Below, in pieces: positions 25,901 to 33,757 of a DNA stretch of 64,000 nt (positions are counted from its first letter, which is position 1; each line of letters starts with the position of its first letter). Made by a program: the position numbers and the translations under genes. The stretch covers positions 1 through 64,000 of the forward strand of contig NZ_BCQQ01000015.1 of assembly GCF_001552155.1 (NCBI RefSeq), read 5' to 3'. The notes beneath the pieces were generated by a model. That model was not told the origin of the DNA. It did no database searches and saw only the letters and a list, made by a program, of their open reading frames with translations. This DNA comes from Actinomadura formosensis NBRC 14204. Lineage in GTDB: Bacteria; Actinomycetota; Actinomycetes; Streptosporangiales; Streptosporangiaceae.

Positions 25901-27607
25901 TCAGCCTCCGAAAGCCGTGAAGAAACGGTCCCGGAAGGCGCTCATCGGCCACACCGGAGTGTTCTTGCCGGGACGCAGGCCGTCCTGCCACCCCCAGGCG
26001 GAAATTTTGTCGAGAACGGCCCTGTCCTTGGCGATGATCGTTATCGGCACGTCCCGGCTCGCCCCCGGCCCGGTGATGAGCGGTGCCGGCTGGTGGTCGC
26101 CGAGGAAGACCAGCACCGTCCGGTCATCGCCGTACCTCTCCACGTACGAGACGAGCGTGCTCAGCGTGTACTCGATCGACTTGCGGTACTCCGTGCGGAT
26201 CTGCCCGCCCGCAGGCCAGGGCGCGTCGTAGCCCTTGCCCATCCCGTCGAAGACCGAGCCGTCCCCCACCTCGTCCCACGGGACCGGCCTGGGGATGGAC
26301 GCCCACGGCGCGTGGCTCGACACCAGCGCCGTCTCCGCCATCACCGGGGGACGGTCCTTCTTCGCCAGCTCGGTGCGCTGGAGCGTCGACAGCGTGTACT
26401 GGTCCGGCATCGTCGCGAAGCTGAACCGGGGCCCGCGATACCCGAGGTTCCGGTTGTCGTACACCTTGTCGTAGCCGTAGAACCTCGCCTCCGGCCACGC
26501 CCGCGTGATCGCCGGCATCAGCGCCACCGTCCGCGCGTCCGCCCCGCGGAACGCCCGGTTCAGCGTCAGCCGGTCGCTGTTCACGAGCGTCCGGTACCGC
26601 TGCTGGTTGTCGACCCGCAATCCGGACAGCAGGGTGGCGTGCGCGAGCCAGCTGCCGCCGCCCGCCGTGGACGAGGTGAGCCAGCCGCTGCGCGCGGAGA
26701 ACCCGGCCTCGCGCAGCCGCTCCGACCCCCGGTCCAGGACGGCGCCGACCTGCGGCGCGTACTGGGGGCTCTCCACCGCCGACCGTCCGTAGCTCTCCAC
26801 GAACGCGAGGACGACGTCCTTGCCGCGCAGCCCGGCCAGCAGCTTGTCGCCGGGCGTGTCGCGGAACTTGTCGACGGCGGCGGCCTTGGCGAACTCCTCC
26901 CGGTCGTTCAGGCTCGCCCGCACCTGCCGCGCGTGGTCGTAGGCGAGCCCCGCCGCGCTCCGCGACGCGACCGGCACGCCGTGGACGAGCTGCGCGCCGA
27001 GTACCGCGCACACGACCCAGATCGTCCCGAGCACCCCCGCGGCGCGGGCCGCCGCCCCCCGGTGCCCGGCGGCCACCCGGCTCAGCCGCAGCGCCGACAG
27101 CGCCGTCAGCGCGACGACACCGGCGGCCAGCACGATCGTGAGGACCACGGCGATGATCGCCGCGGCCCGTCCCGCCGACTCGTCCACGAACTCCACGGCC
27201 GGGCGCAGCAGCGGCCAGTCGAGCACCAGGTCGAACGGCCGGACCAGCACGGCGTCGAACCCGATGTCCAGCACCTTCAACACGAGCAGGACGCCCAGGA
27301 CGGCCCCCGCCGTCCCCGCCGCGTACCGCCGCCCCCTCGCCGGCAGCACGAGGATCAGGGCGACGCCCAGCACGCCCTCGATCGGGATGCGCACGAACGC
27401 CCCCGGCGTCAACAGCGCGAACTCGTCCGGTGTGATCAGCGCGCCCAGCACGAACAGGAACGCCGCGGCGCTCACCGCCCGCGCCGCGACCCGCCGGCGC
27501 CGCCCGCCGCCCGGCGCATTCTCATCTGTGACCCGCTCCGCGCGGCTTTCGGTGGTCAGCTCGTCCTCCAGGCTCGGTCTCCGCCGCGAACGCGACACCC
27601 ACAGCAC
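25901..27607 (-). CDS. Sulfatase/LTA-synthase-like membrane protein
   Basis: This 568-residue protein has five or so N-terminal transmembrane helices (within residues 40-230) and an extracellular alkaline-phosphatase-superfamily domain. The domain begins at DVVLAFVESYGRS near 275, continues through the nucleophile region STAGGGSWLAHATLLSG near 315 and ends with the metal-binding FLGDHQPAP near 510. This is the layout of LTA-synthase-like phosphoglycerol transferases and of uncharacterised actinomycete sulfatase-family proteins. It probably acts on envelope lipids or glycans. The GTG at 27607 has only a weak ribosome site; the next GTG, 9 nt downstream, is an alternative. The PMT-type gene starts 22 nt after its stop. 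Confidence 0.82.
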   Translation of the reverse strand: MLWVSRSRRRPSLEDELTTESRAERVTDENAPGGGRRRRVAARAVSAAAFLFVLGALITPDEFALLTPGAFVRIPIEGVLGVALILVLPARGRRYAAGTAGAVLGVLLVLKVLDIGFDAVLVRPFDLVLDWPLLRPAVEFVDESAGRAAAIIAVVLTIVLAAGVVALTALSALRLSRVAAGHRGAAARAAGVLGTIWVVCAVLGAQLVHGVPVASRSAAGLAYDHARQVRASLNDREEFAKAAAVDKFRDTPGDKLLAGLRGKDVVLAFVESYGRSAVESPQYAPQVGAVLDRGSERLREAGFSARSGWLTSSTAGGGSWLAHATLLSGLRVDNQQRYRTLVNSDRLTLNRAFRGADARTVALMPAITRAWPEARFYGYDKVYDNRNLGYRGPRFSFATMPDQYTLSTLQRTELAKKDRPPVMAETALVSSHAPWASIPRPVPWDEVGDGSVFDGMGKGYDAPWPAGGQIRTEYRKSIEYTLSTLVSYVERYGDDRTVLVFLGDHQPAPLITGPGASRDVPITIIAKDRAVLDKISAWGWQDGLRPGKNTPVWPMSAFRDRFFTAFGG

Positions 27608-27770
27608 GTCCGTCCGGCGCCCGCCGGTTCAAGCCTGCCCGGTCCCGCGGTCTCAGCGGCGCCGGGCGGCGACCGGGCCCGCGTCCCGCCGCCGGAATGT
27701 CGAGGACGCGGGGGCGGCTCCGATCTCCTGGTGAGAGGCGCCGGAGGGGCGCCCGGAAGGAGGCACCGGC

Positions 27771-28364
27771 ATGAGCAAGGTCACCTGTGACATCTCGATC
27801 TCCGTGGACGGATACGGGGCCGGGCCCGGCCAGCGGCTGGAAGCGCCGCTCGGGGAGGGCGGCGACCGGCTGCACCGATGGGTGTTCGAGCAGCCCGAGG
27901 CCAACGCCGAGGTCATCGAGAAGATCACCTCGGCCGGCGCGTACATCATGGGACGCAACATGTTCGGCCCCGGTCGCGGCGCCTGGGATCTGGACTGGAA
28001 CGGCTGGTGGGGGGAGGAGCCGCCCTATCACGCGCCGGTGTTCGTGCTGACCCATCACCCCCGCGAGACGGTGACGATGAAGGGCGGGACGACGTTCACG
28101 TTCGTCACCGGCGGCATCGAGCGGGCCCTGGCGCAGGCGCGGAAGGCCGCGGGGGACGAGGACGTCGCGATCGCCGGCGGCGTGCGGACCGTGAACCAGT
28201 ACCTCGCGGCGGGCCTGATCGACGAGTTGCGGCTGCACGTCGCTCCGGTCGTCCTCGGGGCGGGCGAGCGGCTGTTCGAGGGCACCGGGGATCTCCGCCT
28301 GGAACCGGCCGAGGTCTCCCGTACCGATCTGGTCATGCACCTGACCTACCGGATCGTCCGGTGA
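27771..28364 (+). CDS. Dihydrofolate reductase / RibD C-terminal family protein
   Basis: This 197-residue protein has the DHFR-like fold seen in RibD C-terminal reductases: an N-terminal strand SISVDGYGAGPGQ, the helix-strand AGAYIMGRNMFGPGRG near 60, the NADPH-binding GGVRTVNQYLAAGLIDELRLH near 142, and the PVVLGAGERLFEG motif near 165. Such stand-alone proteins are common in actinomycetes and few have known substrates. A GGAGGCACC ribosome site precedes the ATG. A strong hairpin overlaps the stop codon. Confidence 0.9.
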   Translation: MSKVTCDISISVDGYGAGPGQRLEAPLGEGGDRLHRWVFEQPEANAEVIEKITSAGAYIMGRNMFGPGRGAWDLDWNGWWGEEPPYHAPVFVLTHHPRETVTMKGGTTFTFVTGGIERALAQARKAAGDEDVAIAGGVRTVNQYLAAGLIDELRLHVAPVVLGAGERLFEGTGDLRLEPAEVSRTDLVMHLTYRIVR

Positions 28365-28383
28365 GGACCTAAGTCCTCACCGG
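28358..28383. terminator. Hairpin overlapping the stop of the DHFR-like gene
   Basis: Perfect 11-bp arms (CCGGTGAGGAC and GTCCTCACCGG) flank a CTAA loop, and the stop codon is in the left arm. Confidence 0.75.
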
Positions 28384-28475
28384 TCGGGGCCCGTCGCCCG
28401 TGGGAAGCGGAGGAGACCGGCCCCAGACTGGAAGAGCCGGGAGGACCGGAGCGACCCATCTGGAAGAGGGCGGGC

Positions 28476-28937
28476 ATGTACTCCGACAGAAGCGAGGCGG
28501 GACGGTGGCTCGGGCGGCGGCTGCGCCGGTACCGCTCCCAGGACGCCGTGGTGATCGCGGCCCGGCCCGGCGCCGTGCCCGTGGCCTACGAGGTGGCGGC
28601 GGCGCTGGAGGCGCCGCTGGAACTCCTCGGCCGGACCCCGGCCGGACCGCTCGCCGGCCGGACCGCGATCGTCGTCGTCGAGGGCGTGGCGACCGGCCGG
28701 ACGGCGCGCACGGCGTGCGAGGCCGCGCGCGCACGCGGGCCGCGCCGGCTCGTGCTGGGGGTCCCGGTCGGGGCGCCCGAGGCCGTCGACGCCCTCCAGG
28801 AGGTCGCGGACGAGGTGGAGCGCCCCCTGACCCCGACCTTCTTCGGCGCGATCGGCGACTACTACCTGGACGACTCACCCGTCCCCGACGCCGAGGTGAC
28901 GCGGCTGCTGGAGCGGTCCGCCACGCTGGCGAGGTGA
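28476..28937 (+). CDS. Short phosphoribosyltransferase-like protein
   Basis: This 153-residue protein resembles actinobacterial phosphoribosyltransferases of the type with an EAGRWLGRRL start, an AVVIAARPGAVPVAYEVA strand, and a PRPP-loop region reading AIVVVEGVATGRTARTA near residue 66. Family members are usually above 200 residues and carry V-D-D-G before the loop. Here the middle ~60 residues are missing and the two aspartates are replaced by Val-Glu. It may be a shortened, possibly non-catalytic derivative. No partner gene is obvious; the downstream DUF2235 gene is convergent. Confidence 0.6.
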   Translation: MYSDRSEAGRWLGRRLRRYRSQDAVVIAARPGAVPVAYEVAAALEAPLELLGRTPAGPLAGRTAIVVVEGVATGRTARTACEAARARGPRRLVLGVPVGAPEAVDALQEVADEVERPLTPTFFGAIGDYYLDDSPVPDAEVTRLLERSATLAR

Positions 28938-28958
28938 CCGCGGGCTTCGACGGCGACG

Positions 28959-30608
28959 TCACCTGACCGGCTCATGGGCGGACGGCGCACGCTCCGAGGC
29001 GAGGCCGACAAGGGGCGTGCTGGGGCGTTCGCCACGGCTCGCGGAGAGCATGGTCACGGTGAGACGCACACTGCCCCGGTTGTTTCCGCTGGAGCCCCAG
29101 GCGTCGTTGGCGAACGTGTAGAGATAGCCGCTCTTGCGTACCGGCCCGCGGGTTCCCGCGCCGATGGCGATGCGCTCGTGGTCGGTGACCTCGCCCTTGA
29201 CGGGGATCGCGTCGTTGGCGACGACGCCCACGAGCGACATCCACGGCAGGTTCACCTCGCGGCATGCGGCGAGCGAGCGGGCCGCCCGGTTCCCGGTCGC
29301 CGCCCAGAAGAGCCGCTCGGCCTCGCCGAACAGTGTCCGCACGAGGCGGAGCCGCTCGGTCAGCGGGTTGAATCGGCGCAGCCCGCCGGTGCCCGCGGGG
29401 CCCGACACGATGCGGCCGTCCAGCCACTCGCCCTCGGCGGTGAAGTCGTACTCGCCGGCCTCCAGGTAGAGCCCCGTCTCGTTCCACGGCTCGCCGGCGA
29501 ACACCTCGACCGTCTCCGCCTGCCCCGGCGTGAGGACCTTGGTGGGCCGGTACGGTCCCGCGGTGATGGGCGGGGTCCGCTGCCGGTCGTACACCGACTG
29601 GTGGACGTCCGGCGCGCGTGTGCTCGGGTCGATCCTGGGCACCGCACGCGGTCGCGGCTGAAAGGCGATCTCGAGCAACGGCCTCATTTCGAGGTCGGCC
29701 AGGGGCTCGGCCACCCCGATCACGCCGCGGTCGTCGTCGTGCAGGACGTCGAGAGGGTCGGGCCGGATCTGGTCCAGCGTCGTCCTGCGGAAGCCGAGCG
29801 GGGGTTCCACCCCGCGCACCTCGTCGACCATCCACCGCAGCGCCCCATCGCTCAGGCCCGTGCGGAGGTGGCCGCCGCCCACGTCCTGGTGGCTGCCGGG
29901 GAACCACACCTGCTTGACGTCCTGTCCCTCGGGGAACGGCCCGGTCCACAGGGTGGGGGTGAAGGGGCTGCGGCGTTCGTCCATGGCCACCGCGTGCCGC
30001 GCGTGCTTGATGTAGGGGTTGAGTCTCAGGTCGTGGAAGTCGTGGCCGCGGGACGGGTCCAGCAGGTTGAGCCAGCCCATGTAGTCGGGGACGCCGAGCG
30101 AGCCGACGGTGTCCCACACACCGACGAAGTGCACCGGGATCTGCTCCCGGTCGTCCGGGTCGTACCGGAAGTCCAAGCCCTGCCGCCACTCCCGGCCGGC
30201 ACCGCGCTTCCGGTAGCCCTGATCGTAGATGTGCTCGATCTTCCCGCGGACCGCCGCCTCGTCCATCGCGGCGGTGTCGATCAGCCCGCAGGCCGAGATC
30301 ATTCCGGCGAGGCTGCGCGCGGTGTAGGCGCCGCGGCTGAAGCCGAACAGCCAGATGCGGTCGCCCGGCCGGTATGCGCCGGCCAGCCAGCGGTAGGCGT
30401 CCATCACATTGTCCGACAGTCCCAGCCCGAACGCGCCTCCCAGCAGCCTGTTCCGCAGGGTGCCCACACCCGGCTGATAGCAGGACGACTGCGGGCGGCC
30501 GTCCTGGTCCGTGCGGTCGAGGGCGTTGTACAGCCGCCGCACGTTGGTGACGGACTCCATTTCCGGCGTGTTCCATGTGCCGTCGCAGCACATGATGAGA
30601 TGACGCAT
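28959..30608 (-). CDS. DUF2235 alpha/beta hydrolase with C-terminal lectin-like domain
   Basis: This is a 549-residue protein. The N-terminal DUF2235 hydrolase has LIMCCDGTWN at residue 4, a nucleophile elbow LFGFSRGAYTARS with Ser91, and a late FPGSHQDVGGGH block near 235 that supplies the acid/base region. DUF2235 members include type VI secretion phospholipase effectors and uncharacterised soluble hydrolases. The C-terminal ~160 residues look like a PA-IL/LecA-type galactose-binding beta sandwich, with YDFTAEGEW, SLVGVVANDAIP and GYLYTFANDAWGSSGNNRG. It is the last gene of the four-gene haem-dioxygenase operon, 20 nt after the ThDP gene. A role on lipid or glycolipid substrates is inferred. 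Confidence 0.78.
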   Translation of the reverse strand: MRHLIMCCDGTWNTPEMESVTNVRRLYNALDRTDQDGRPQSSCYQPGVGTLRNRLLGGAFGLGLSDNVMDAYRWLAGAYRPGDRIWLFGFSRGAYTARSLAGMISACGLIDTAAMDEAAVRGKIEHIYDQGYRKRGAGREWRQGLDFRYDPDDREQIPVHFVGVWDTVGSLGVPDYMGWLNLLDPSRGHDFHDLRLNPYIKHARHAVAMDERRSPFTPTLWTGPFPEGQDVKQVWFPGSHQDVGGGHLRTGLSDGALRWMVDEVRGVEPPLGFRRTTLDQIRPDPLDVLHDDDRGVIGVAEPLADLEMRPLLEIAFQPRPRAVPRIDPSTRAPDVHQSVYDRQRTPPITAGPYRPTKVLTPGQAETVEVFAGEPWNETGLYLEAGEYDFTAEGEWLDGRIVSGPAGTGGLRRFNPLTERLRLVRTLFGEAERLFWAATGNRAARSLAACREVNLPWMSLVGVVANDAIPVKGEVTDHERIAIGAGTRGPVRKSGYLYTFANDAWGSSGNNRGSVRLTVTMLSASRGERPSTPLVGLASERAPSAHEPVR

Positions 30609-30628
30609 GCCTTCCCCCGTGAATGACG

Positions 30629-32338
30629 TCATCGGTCACGGAAGCGCTGCTCGAAGGTTTCGACCAGGCCGTCGATCACGCCCTCGGGAGAGGGGCTGTA
30701 GTGCGGTATGGCCCATCGGGTGATGACGGCGTCGATGACCGTGGGGCGGCCGGAGGCCAGCGCCTGCCGGAACGCGTCCTCGAATTCCTCGAGCGTCTCC
30801 ACGCGGTGGCCGTCCGCGCCGCATGCCCGGGCGTACGCGGCGAAGTCCGGGTTCTCGAACTCGACCAGCCCGGATTCGCCATAGGTCGCGACCTGGAAGA
30901 TCTTGATCAGCTTGAATTCCCGGTCGTCGAAGATGATCCAGATCACCGGGATGTCGTGTTCGACCGCGGTCATCAGCTCGAAGCCGGACAGCGAGTAGCA
31001 GCCGTCGCCGCAGCCGACGACGACCGTGCGGTCGGGGTGGGCGACCTTCAGCCCGATGGCGCCGTTGACGTGCCCGGCCATCGGCCCGAACGACCCGGCC
31101 TTGCGGAAGTTCTGCCCGTCCTGGAGTTCCACGTAGTAGCCCAGCCAGGCCAGGTGCGCGCCGGCGTCGGCGAGCAGGATCGCGCGCTCGGGCAGCATCC
31201 GGCCGATCGCCTGCGCGAGCTCTCCGGGGTGGATCTTCCCGGGCAGGTGGACGATGTGCCGGGCCTCCCAGTCCCTGCCGTGGACCTCGGCGGCCGGTAC
31301 CTCGCCCACCTTCTGCTCCAGGGCGCCGACCAGGGCCGCCACCGCCGGCCGGGCGTCGGACAGCAGCTCATGGTCGGGCTTGAACGCCTTGCGGAATTCG
31401 GTATCGCTGATGTTCACGTGGATGAGCAGTTTTCCGTCGAACAGGCCCTCGCGGTAATTGAACGTGGCGTGCTGGTTGAGGGAGTTCCCGATGCACAGCA
31501 CGACGTCGGCTTCCCGGAAGGCCTTCCAGGCGCTCGCGTGGCCGCTGTCGGCGAAGACGCCCACCGAGAGCGGATGCCCCTCCGACACGATGCCCTTGCC
31601 GTCGAGCGTGGTCAGCAGCGGAATCTGGAACCGCTCGATGAGCCGCCTGATCTCCGTTCCCGCCCCGCTGAGCACGGCGCCGAAGCCCACGAGCGCCACG
31701 ATGCGCCTGCGGTTCGCGATGGCGTCCGCCAGGACGGAGGCGATCTCCTCCACGCGGTCCGGATCGGGCAGGACGGGCGCGACGTCGAGCCGTACGGGCC
31801 TTGCCTTCTCGACCTCGACCCCGCGTTCGGTCAGATCCTCGGGCACGTGGATGTGCACCGGACCGGGCCGTCCGGTGAACGCGATGTTGACCGCCTCCTC
31901 GAACACCTCGCACGTGTCGGCGGCGTCGGTGAGCAGGAACGACTTCTTGGTCGTGGCCGCGAACATGGCCTGGGAGTCGGGCGTCCGGTTCAGGCCGGAG
32001 GTCTCGTTGAGCGCCCCCCATCCCTGCCATTTCCGGGAGGAGTATCCCGAGACGGCGAGGACCGGGTAGGAGTCGGACATCGCCACGGCCAGGCCGGAGA
32101 ACAGGTTGAAGGCCCCGGGTCCGGCCGTGGCGAAGCAGAAGCCCAGCTTGCCGGTGTACATCGCGTAGCCGCACGCCATGAAGGAGGCGGCCTGCTCGTG
32201 CCGCGTGATGATCGGCCTGATCCGCCCCGAGTGCTTCAGCGCCAGCATCAGCCCGGCGGCGTTCTCCCCGGCACCGCCGAAGGCGGCCTCGACGCCGATG
32301 TCCTCCAGACCTTCGACGATGGCCTCATAAACCCTCAT
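30629..32338 (-). CDS. Thiamine diphosphate-dependent enzyme (acetolactate synthase-like)
   Basis: This 569-residue enzyme has the three-domain ThDP fold: PYR domain with the cofactor-activating glutamate in TRHEQAASFMACGYA (Glu48), a central domain with VALVGFGAVLSGAG near 212, and a PP domain with VGCGDGCYSLSGFEL near 425. The usual Asn-Asn that ends the metal-binding motif reads Asp-Asp (FDDREF). The family covers acetolactate synthase, 2-hydroxyacyl-CoA lyase and related carboligases. It is not a close match to any named branch that I recognise. Its ATG overlaps the stop of the nitroreductase-like gene in ATGA form, so it belongs to the haem-dioxygenase operon. Confidence 0.8.
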   Translation of the reverse strand: MRVYEAIVEGLEDIGVEAAFGGAGENAAGLMLALKHSGRIRPIITRHEQAASFMACGYAMYTGKLGFCFATAGPGAFNLFSGLAVAMSDSYPVLAVSGYSSRKWQGWGALNETSGLNRTPDSQAMFAATTKKSFLLTDAADTCEVFEEAVNIAFTGRPGPVHIHVPEDLTERGVEVEKARPVRLDVAPVLPDPDRVEEIASVLADAIANRRRIVALVGFGAVLSGAGTEIRRLIERFQIPLLTTLDGKGIVSEGHPLSVGVFADSGHASAWKAFREADVVLCIGNSLNQHATFNYREGLFDGKLLIHVNISDTEFRKAFKPDHELLSDARPAVAALVGALEQKVGEVPAAEVHGRDWEARHIVHLPGKIHPGELAQAIGRMLPERAILLADAGAHLAWLGYYVELQDGQNFRKAGSFGPMAGHVNGAIGLKVAHPDRTVVVGCGDGCYSLSGFELMTAVEHDIPVIWIIFDDREFKLIKIFQVATYGESGLVEFENPDFAAYARACGADGHRVETLEEFEDAFRQALASGRPTVIDAVITRWAIPHYSPSPEGVIDGLVETFEQRFRDR

Positions 32339-33747
32339 CGTTCCTCCCGGGACGAGCGGCGGCCGCCGTCACCCGCGCCATGCCACCGTGCCGAATGCCG
32401 GGCGTGCGCGTCGGTCGTGCCGTTCACGAAGAAGCGCTCGTAGTACTCCGGCTCGATATGGTGCGTCTGCAGCCATATGCCGGGCACGTGAATGGCGTCG
32501 GCATGGGCCGGGAACCGCCCGTGCGTGTCGTGGATGTACGTGCAGATGTCCCGTGCGCAGTCGATCACCCGCTGGTCGTACGCACTCGCCTCGGTCAGGT
32601 ACCGCTGCCCGTAGTCGCCCTTGTAGATGCGGGCGAAGAGGTCCCTGTCGGTGTAGATGCCGTTCGGCCCGAACTTTCCCGCGACAACTGCGTCGACCGC
32701 CTTCTGCATGGACGGGTAGTTGGGCGGGCAGGCGGCTTTGATGAGGTGCTCTCCGCCGGCGCGCAGCCCCACCGGATGGGAACGCGCCGAGGCGTACTTC
32801 GGCAGCGGTATCTGCCAGCGCAGGATGTCGGCGGGACGGAAACGCGGCGTGACGAAGTCGAATCCCAGCATCCGGCCGTAGGCGCGGGAGAACTTCGGGT
32901 CGCCCAGCGCGATGAGCGGGTTGATCGTGGCGTGGATCCAGGCGCCCAGGCCCATGGCGTCGGCGACCAGCATCATGTTCTGCAGGAGCAGGTCGGCCTC
33001 GATCTGGGTGCGCATCGGCCCCAGCGCACCGAGAGGAAGTTTGATGTCGGCGTTCAGGAAACCGTTCCGCACCCATTTCCGTACGCCCGCCGGACGGTAG
33101 AAATTGCGGTCGTCGAGGATGACGGGCCTGGCCCCGTCCGGCTGGGTGAGCAGATACATCAGCGCGTTGATGTACTGGTGGGAGAGGTCGACGACCGGCA
33201 GGAAGACCGTGGTTCCCGGAATGTTGGACAGGAAGCGGTTGGAGTCCAGGTAGGCCGGGAAGTCGCGTTTGCCCTCCGCGACGTCGAGCCGATGGTCCAG
33301 AACCCTCACCCTGGCCTGGCGCGCCCGGTCGATCAGTGTGGCGGCGTCGAACGGCCGGTCCGGGGCGGGCGGCAGTTTCCGCAGGTAGTAGGTGCCGGTG
33401 TCGTTGATCATGAAGAAGTGGGTGCCCTGCGCGTTGTCGGGGCTGCCCGCCGTCCGCCCGGCCATGGCGAGGTTCGGCTTGGCCATGATCGGCGCCCCGT
33501 CGCGCGGGTCCTCGAACAGGCGGTCCGGCATGGTCAGGCCGGAGCAGCCGGTGAGCGCGATGAGCACCGCCTCTTCCAGTTCCTCCAGCGGCATCGGCCG
33601 GTGCGGGGAGCGGTAGCTCATCGAACCGGCGGGGACCGACGCGCCGCGGCTGACCCGGTGGGTCCGGCGCCTCCAGATGGTCTCCAGCACCGACTGGGAG
33701 AGCAGGGCCTCCAGGCCCTCGTGGCCGACCATGTGATCCAGGGACAT
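32335..33747 (-). CDS. Nitroreductase-like protein of unknown function
   Basis: I do not recognise a named family for this 470-residue protein. It has segments typical of the nitroreductase FMN fold: MSYRSPHRPMPLEELEEAVLIALTG near residue 45 and NMMLVADAMGLGAWIHATI near 265. The latter resembles the L-x-A-x-x-x-G-L-G-x-x motif of nitroreductases. Large unfamiliar insertions separate them. The ATG at 33747 has GGAGGGC upstream. It starts 10 nt after the haem dioxygenase stop and overlaps the ThDP gene, so it is the second gene of that operon. A flavin-linked reduction of an oxidised lipid is possible but speculative. Confidence 0.6.
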   Translation of the reverse strand: MSLDHMVGHEGLEALLSQSVLETIWRRRTHRVSRGASVPAGSMSYRSPHRPMPLEELEEAVLIALTGCSGLTMPDRLFEDPRDGAPIMAKPNLAMAGRTAGSPDNAQGTHFFMINDTGTYYLRKLPPAPDRPFDAATLIDRARQARVRVLDHRLDVAEGKRDFPAYLDSNRFLSNIPGTTVFLPVVDLSHQYINALMYLLTQPDGARPVILDDRNFYRPAGVRKWVRNGFLNADIKLPLGALGPMRTQIEADLLLQNMMLVADAMGLGAWIHATINPLIALGDPKFSRAYGRMLGFDFVTPRFRPADILRWQIPLPKYASARSHPVGLRAGGEHLIKAACPPNYPSMQKAVDAVVAGKFGPNGIYTDRDLFARIYKGDYGQRYLTEASAYDQRVIDCARDICTYIHDTHGRFPAHADAIHVPGIWLQTHHIEPEYYERFFVNGTTDAHARHSARWHGAGDGGRRSSREER

Positions 33748-33757
33748 GCCGCCCTCC

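Noticed and set aside
24236-27790. A long plus-strand open frame opposite the glycosyltransferase and sulfatase-like genes
   Set aside because: It shows the same shadow effect. The minus-strand products have clear membrane helices and catalytic motifs; the plus-strand product is repetitive Arg/Gln/Pro/Asp sequence.
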